Shown here piece after piece: positions 60,884 to 64,000 of a stretch of DNA of 64,000 bases (positions within the stretch are counted from its first letter, which is position 1; the number at the start of each line of letters is the position of its first letter). The notes beneath the pieces are model-generated. The model was not told where the DNA came from and made no database searches. It saw nothing but the letters and a program-made list of their open reading frames with translations. This DNA is from Cryptomeria japonica. Lineage: Eukaryota > Streptophyta > Pinopsida > Cupressales > Cupressaceae. The position numbers and the translations under genes are program-made. The stretch is taken from assembly GCF_030272615.1 (NCBI RefSeq), contig NC_081406.1, positions 237,563,922 through 237,627,921 on the forward strand. Reading direction: 5' to 3'.

Positions 60884-61172
60884 AATTTTTTTTTTTATCG
60901 GTAATTGGCCCAAGCCTGAATAGCTTTTGATTGGATCCATGAACCAGTGGGGACATAGTAGGGAGCCCCATCCCCATTACATATCTTTGAATTATTATTA
61001 TTATTATTATTATTATTGTGTTTGATTAGATTGACCCAAGACCTTCCCCATCCTATGGAAGGCCAAGAGTCACAGCTTTGAATTCCACTTTAGATGTCCC
61101 TATTGGGAATTGAACTTGGGTCTCCACAGTGAGAACCTAGTGTTTTAACCAGTTAAGCTCAACTCCTTGAAC
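60884..61172 (-). mobile_element. tRNA-derived SINE with 18-bp target duplication
   Basis: 289 bp on the minus strand. Its head contains an A-box-like TGAGCTTAACTGG and a B-box-like AGTTCAATTCC about 40 bp later, as in Pol III promoters from tRNA. An internal (AAT)n lies near 61017-60985, and an A11 tail at 60896-60886. Perfect target duplications flank it at 60866-60883 and 61173-61190 (ATCTTTATTTTAATTATT on the plus strand). SINEs are copied by LINE enzymes. No coding capacity. Confidence 0.85.
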
Positions 61173-61190
61173 ATCTTTATTTTAATTATT

Positions 61191-61783
61191 TAATAATTAT
61201 GAAATAAAAATAAAAATTATATTCTCTTTACTCTAACAATTGTAAATTAAAATAAATAATATATAATTAAGTTTTTGAAACTATTTAAATGCTTAAATGA
61301 ATTGAATAATTTAAATTACCCGAACTCAAATTAATAAAATATCCACAATATAATTTATATATTTAGAATTCCTATTTGACAAATAGAAAAGTATGGATTT
61401 ATTTTTCTTTAATGTGAGCGAGAAGTAAGTATTTCATACTTAAAAGTAGATGAAAAATCTTTGTTAACAACTATGTTCATGTTTATGCCTTTATTAAAAG
61501 TAATTCAATTTTTTAATGTATGGTCTATAAATCTTGGGAAATATATCTTACTAGAACTTGCACTAAAAGGAGGTCCAAGGGTTACACTATAGTAAAATAT
61601 GCTTTGAATAATTACACTAATTTGTACAAAATTTCTTTATATTATACCATGTTTTTAAAATTTATGCAAACATTGAACTTATGAAATTTCTTACATTGAA
61701 TACATTTGTTTATTCTGTACAATTGGTACATTTCAAAAAACTCACAATATTTTTTAGTATCAACCTCAATAATATGTAGACTT
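61191..61783. other. AT-rich spacer
   Basis: About 590 bp between SINE and TRIM; I see no gene or clear repeat in it. Confidence 0.4.
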
Positions 61784-62156
61784 TGTTACAAGTGTGGTTG
61801 TTGTTGCACCAAAAGATCGACCTATTAATGTCCGATACAACCACTAGACTTATAGAATCCATAGGAAACGGTTAATCCATGTCACAAACCCAAGCGTTGC
61901 GCTACACAACACAATGAGACCAAGGGCGCACACCTTGCAACAATCCCCCCTAGTGCAAACGAGGGGTTTGAACCTATGACCAAGCTCTGATACCACTTGT
62001 TACAAGTGTGGTTGCCATTGCACCAAAAGATCATCCTATTAATGCTCAATACAACCACTAGACTTATAGAATCCATAAGAGGTGATTAAGCCATGTCACA
62101 AACTCAAGCGTTGTGCTGCACAACACAAGGAGACCAAGGGAAGACACCTTGCAACA
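61784..62156 (-). mobile_element. TRIM/SMART-type miniature LTR retrotransposon
   Basis: 373 bp flanked by the perfect duplication GACTT (61779-61783 and 62157-62161). Two LTRs of 160 and 159 bp (61784-61943 and 61998-62156; TGTTACAAGTG to CTTGCAACA on the plus strand) enclose only 54 bp. On the minus strand this interior has the initiator-Met primer site TGGTATCAGAGC (61995-61984), two bases from the LTR, and a purine tract CTAGGGGGGAT (61954-61944) touching the other LTR. No coding capacity, so it must use another element's proteins. Confidence 0.92.
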
Positions 62157-62161
62157 GACTT

Positions 62162-62940
62162 AATAATCCATTCTCTTGTACTCCAAAATATTTTTGGTTT
62201 TCTCATTTGAAGAAATTGAACAAATACTTTCTATAATCCAAAATAAGTCTATTGATGGGCAACCCTTTTGTGACACATTCAAAAATATGATCATACATTA
62301 TCAAAGTAATTGGTATAGCCATGAACTTTGAAGTATGTGTTCAATCTAATGCCATCTTTGTATAACAATGAGGTCAAACTAGTAAGATCAAATTGATTAA
62401 TTCTTACATATTGTCAACTAATATGCCCACACATCAATTTGAATTTTAAGTATGATTTTTGAGAAGTTATATACTTCAGACATAATTGACCAACCATAAT
62501 GATACATGGCATTAGAAAAATCCAAAACTATTAGCTCTTGTCATGATATATTAAACTTTATAAAACCCTTTAAATCTTCATTTTTCTCACTTGCATTAGA
62601 TAATATTCTGCAAAGACCAATAGTTGAATTAGGATATTATAAATTAACAGCTTTAATAATCATGAACAAGATATCTAATTTAAACACAATTTTGGTTTCC
62701 TTCTATGAATACTTTATATAATAAATTCTATCTCTCCTAAAAACCTATAGATTAAAAGAAACAATATAAATCGATGTTCATTTGATATTGATTATTGATA
62801 TTTCCTTCTTGTAATTGATGTAGGTTTTGGGGGAAAAAAAGTAGACGAAATATAATTAGATGTGAACATTTAAAGGTATGTAATACAAATTTTGTAAATA
62901 AAATATAATCATGAGATTATTTATCTTTAGATTTATGTTA
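62162..62940. other. AT-rich spacer
   Basis: About 780 bp with no feature I can support. A 72-codon frame at 62506-62721 has no recognisable domain and is probably chance. Confidence 0.4.
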
Positions 62941-63996
62941 CATTTGTTTTTGATTAAGGATAAATAGGTTTTGAGGGGACCCGAAACCCCATACAACAAG
63001 TTTTGAAGGGACTTGAAACCCTTGGATTTTCCACAAATCCGGAACCAATGAAGGAATGCTGGAGAAAGATACAACATAGACAAGAAGCGACTGAACCACA
63101 CCTAAACAATACAAAAAAGCATTACAGAACTACTGGCACAAGAATAAAGGCCTAAGCCACCCTAAAAGAATTTAGACTAGCATGAATATAGGGAAGTTGA
63201 CTCCCTCAGCCATAATCATGGGTTTTATCAAGGCTCCCACAACCCAATCCTTGAGAGTAAACCCTGTTGTTAGAAACATGCTTATCACTATATCCACCTC
63301 CAAAGGATGTAAAAAGAAGAAGACAACAAAAATGCCATCAAAATATCCCTTACAACCAAAACAACTAGGCTTCTTCAGCCCTCCAACAACACTTCCAGGC
63401 ATATCATGAATCTAAGCATCCAACTGCACCTCAATAGGAGAAAGGTCACCTCCAACAACATCCATCTCCCCCTCCATAGAAGACAAGAGCACCTCTATAG
63501 AACAGGCTAAAGTAGACTCAAGATGCATAAAATGAAGCACAACATACAAAGCCATGGAACCAAGAAAGAGAGGGACATAAAAACCCTCATCAGAAGGAGA
63601 CCCAAGAGTCAAAAGATACATGCATGGAAGACCAGACCCCATCATTCGAATAAAAAAAGGTTTTAAAAAGGCTCCCTTAACCTTCTTGTAAAACAAGAGA
63701 ACAAGGGTTTTCACCAGGATCCCATAACCTATCTTCACCACAACAAGGGGTTTTAACATGCTCCCCAAACCAAAAACATTGGGATTTGGGTTGACTCCCA
63801 TAACCAAACCAAAAGAAAACCAAAAAAACCTCCAACCATATTCAAGAAAACATAAGACAAAAGAGAACCTTAGAAACCACAACAACACCCTCGAAGTGGA
63901 GCTTCGCCTCCAAAAGAGCTGCCAGTGCATGTCCAAAGAAACAACCACCCAACACAGCTCCCTACATCCACTCAAAGTTATACAAGCAAAACACAT
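62941..63996 (-). pseudogene. Unrecognised long ORF and 3' tail, possibly LINE 3' end
   Basis: On the minus strand a frame runs from the window edge (ATG 63996) to 63172 with one in-frame TAG at about 63410, i.e. some 275 codons. The translation is very hydrophobic (Phe, Leu, Val, Gly) with no motif I know. The DNA contains repeated phrases of the form GGGANCN(5)AAAACCC (near 63766, 63722, 63677 and 63238). Downstream, GGGTCCCCTCAAAACC and TTTATCCTTAATCAAAAAC (ending about 62945) resemble the 3' ends of plant LINEs. Either a LINE 3' part or a chance open frame in a repeat; a host gene is less likely. Confidence 0.35.
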
Positions 63997-64000
63997 CTCC

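Noticed and set aside
61010-61172. Possible tRNA gene from A- and B-box-like sequence
   Set aside because: No acceptor stem or proper cloverleaf; the flanking duplication and A tail identify a SINE.
63182-63409. Plus-strand 75-codon frame
   Set aside because: Antisense to the longer minus-strand frame and without a domain; neither is firmly coding.

Overview
This is plant nuclear DNA from a large, repeat-rich genome. About 53.6 kb of the 64 kb is a nest of LTR retrotransposons. To its right lies a more gene-like flank with one recognisable host gene, a GT34 glycosyltransferase, and several small non-autonomous elements. The GT34 gene, Tat-lineage Ty3/gypsy elements with a second RNase H, and initiator-tRNA-Met primer sites all point to a seed plant. 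A conifer-like genome is plausible, but no species can be named from the sequence.

Layout of the nest. Element A is a minus-strand Tat-type Ty3/gypsy element that fills 1-53607. Its 3' LTR runs off the left edge (1-559). Its tail is 560-863 plus 27339-32055, its gag-pol is 32056-39019, its leader is 39020-41386, and its 5' LTR starts at 41387 and ends at 53607. Copia element 1 (minus, 864-27338) sits in A's tail. Its left LTR was hit by a 1557-bp solo LTR (2031-3587, duplicated target ATTAC). Its pol was split by Tat element B (plus, 4917-22541, duplicated target GCCCC), which has two complete LTRs, a primer site, gag-pol and a long tail. A's 5' LTR was later interrupted by Copia-like element 2 (minus, 41591-47060), which has gag-like genes but no pol, and by the 3' part of a chromovirus (plus, 47061-53254) with an LTR of about 4.4 kb. 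All protein-coding parts of these elements are damaged.

A and B share a feature beyond gag-pol. Between pol and the 3' LTR each carries a long antisense ORF: a plant mobile domain (PMD) followed by an acidic, coiled-coil-like tail. In each element both the gag leader and the region in front of the antisense ORF contain degenerate arrays of a TAGCGCATTT-like motif. The two arrays face each other in mirror image. B also has a 96-bp dimeric tandem repeat before its 3' LTR.

Right flank (53608-64000): a probable Copia-type solo LTR (53610-54400), AT-rich spacer, the two-exon GT34 gene (minus, 57474-58733), an old tandem duplication with a shift of 866 bp, a tRNA-derived SINE with an 18-bp target duplication, a 373-bp TRIM element with a GACTT duplication, and at the edge an unrecognised long ORF that may be the 3' part of a LINE.
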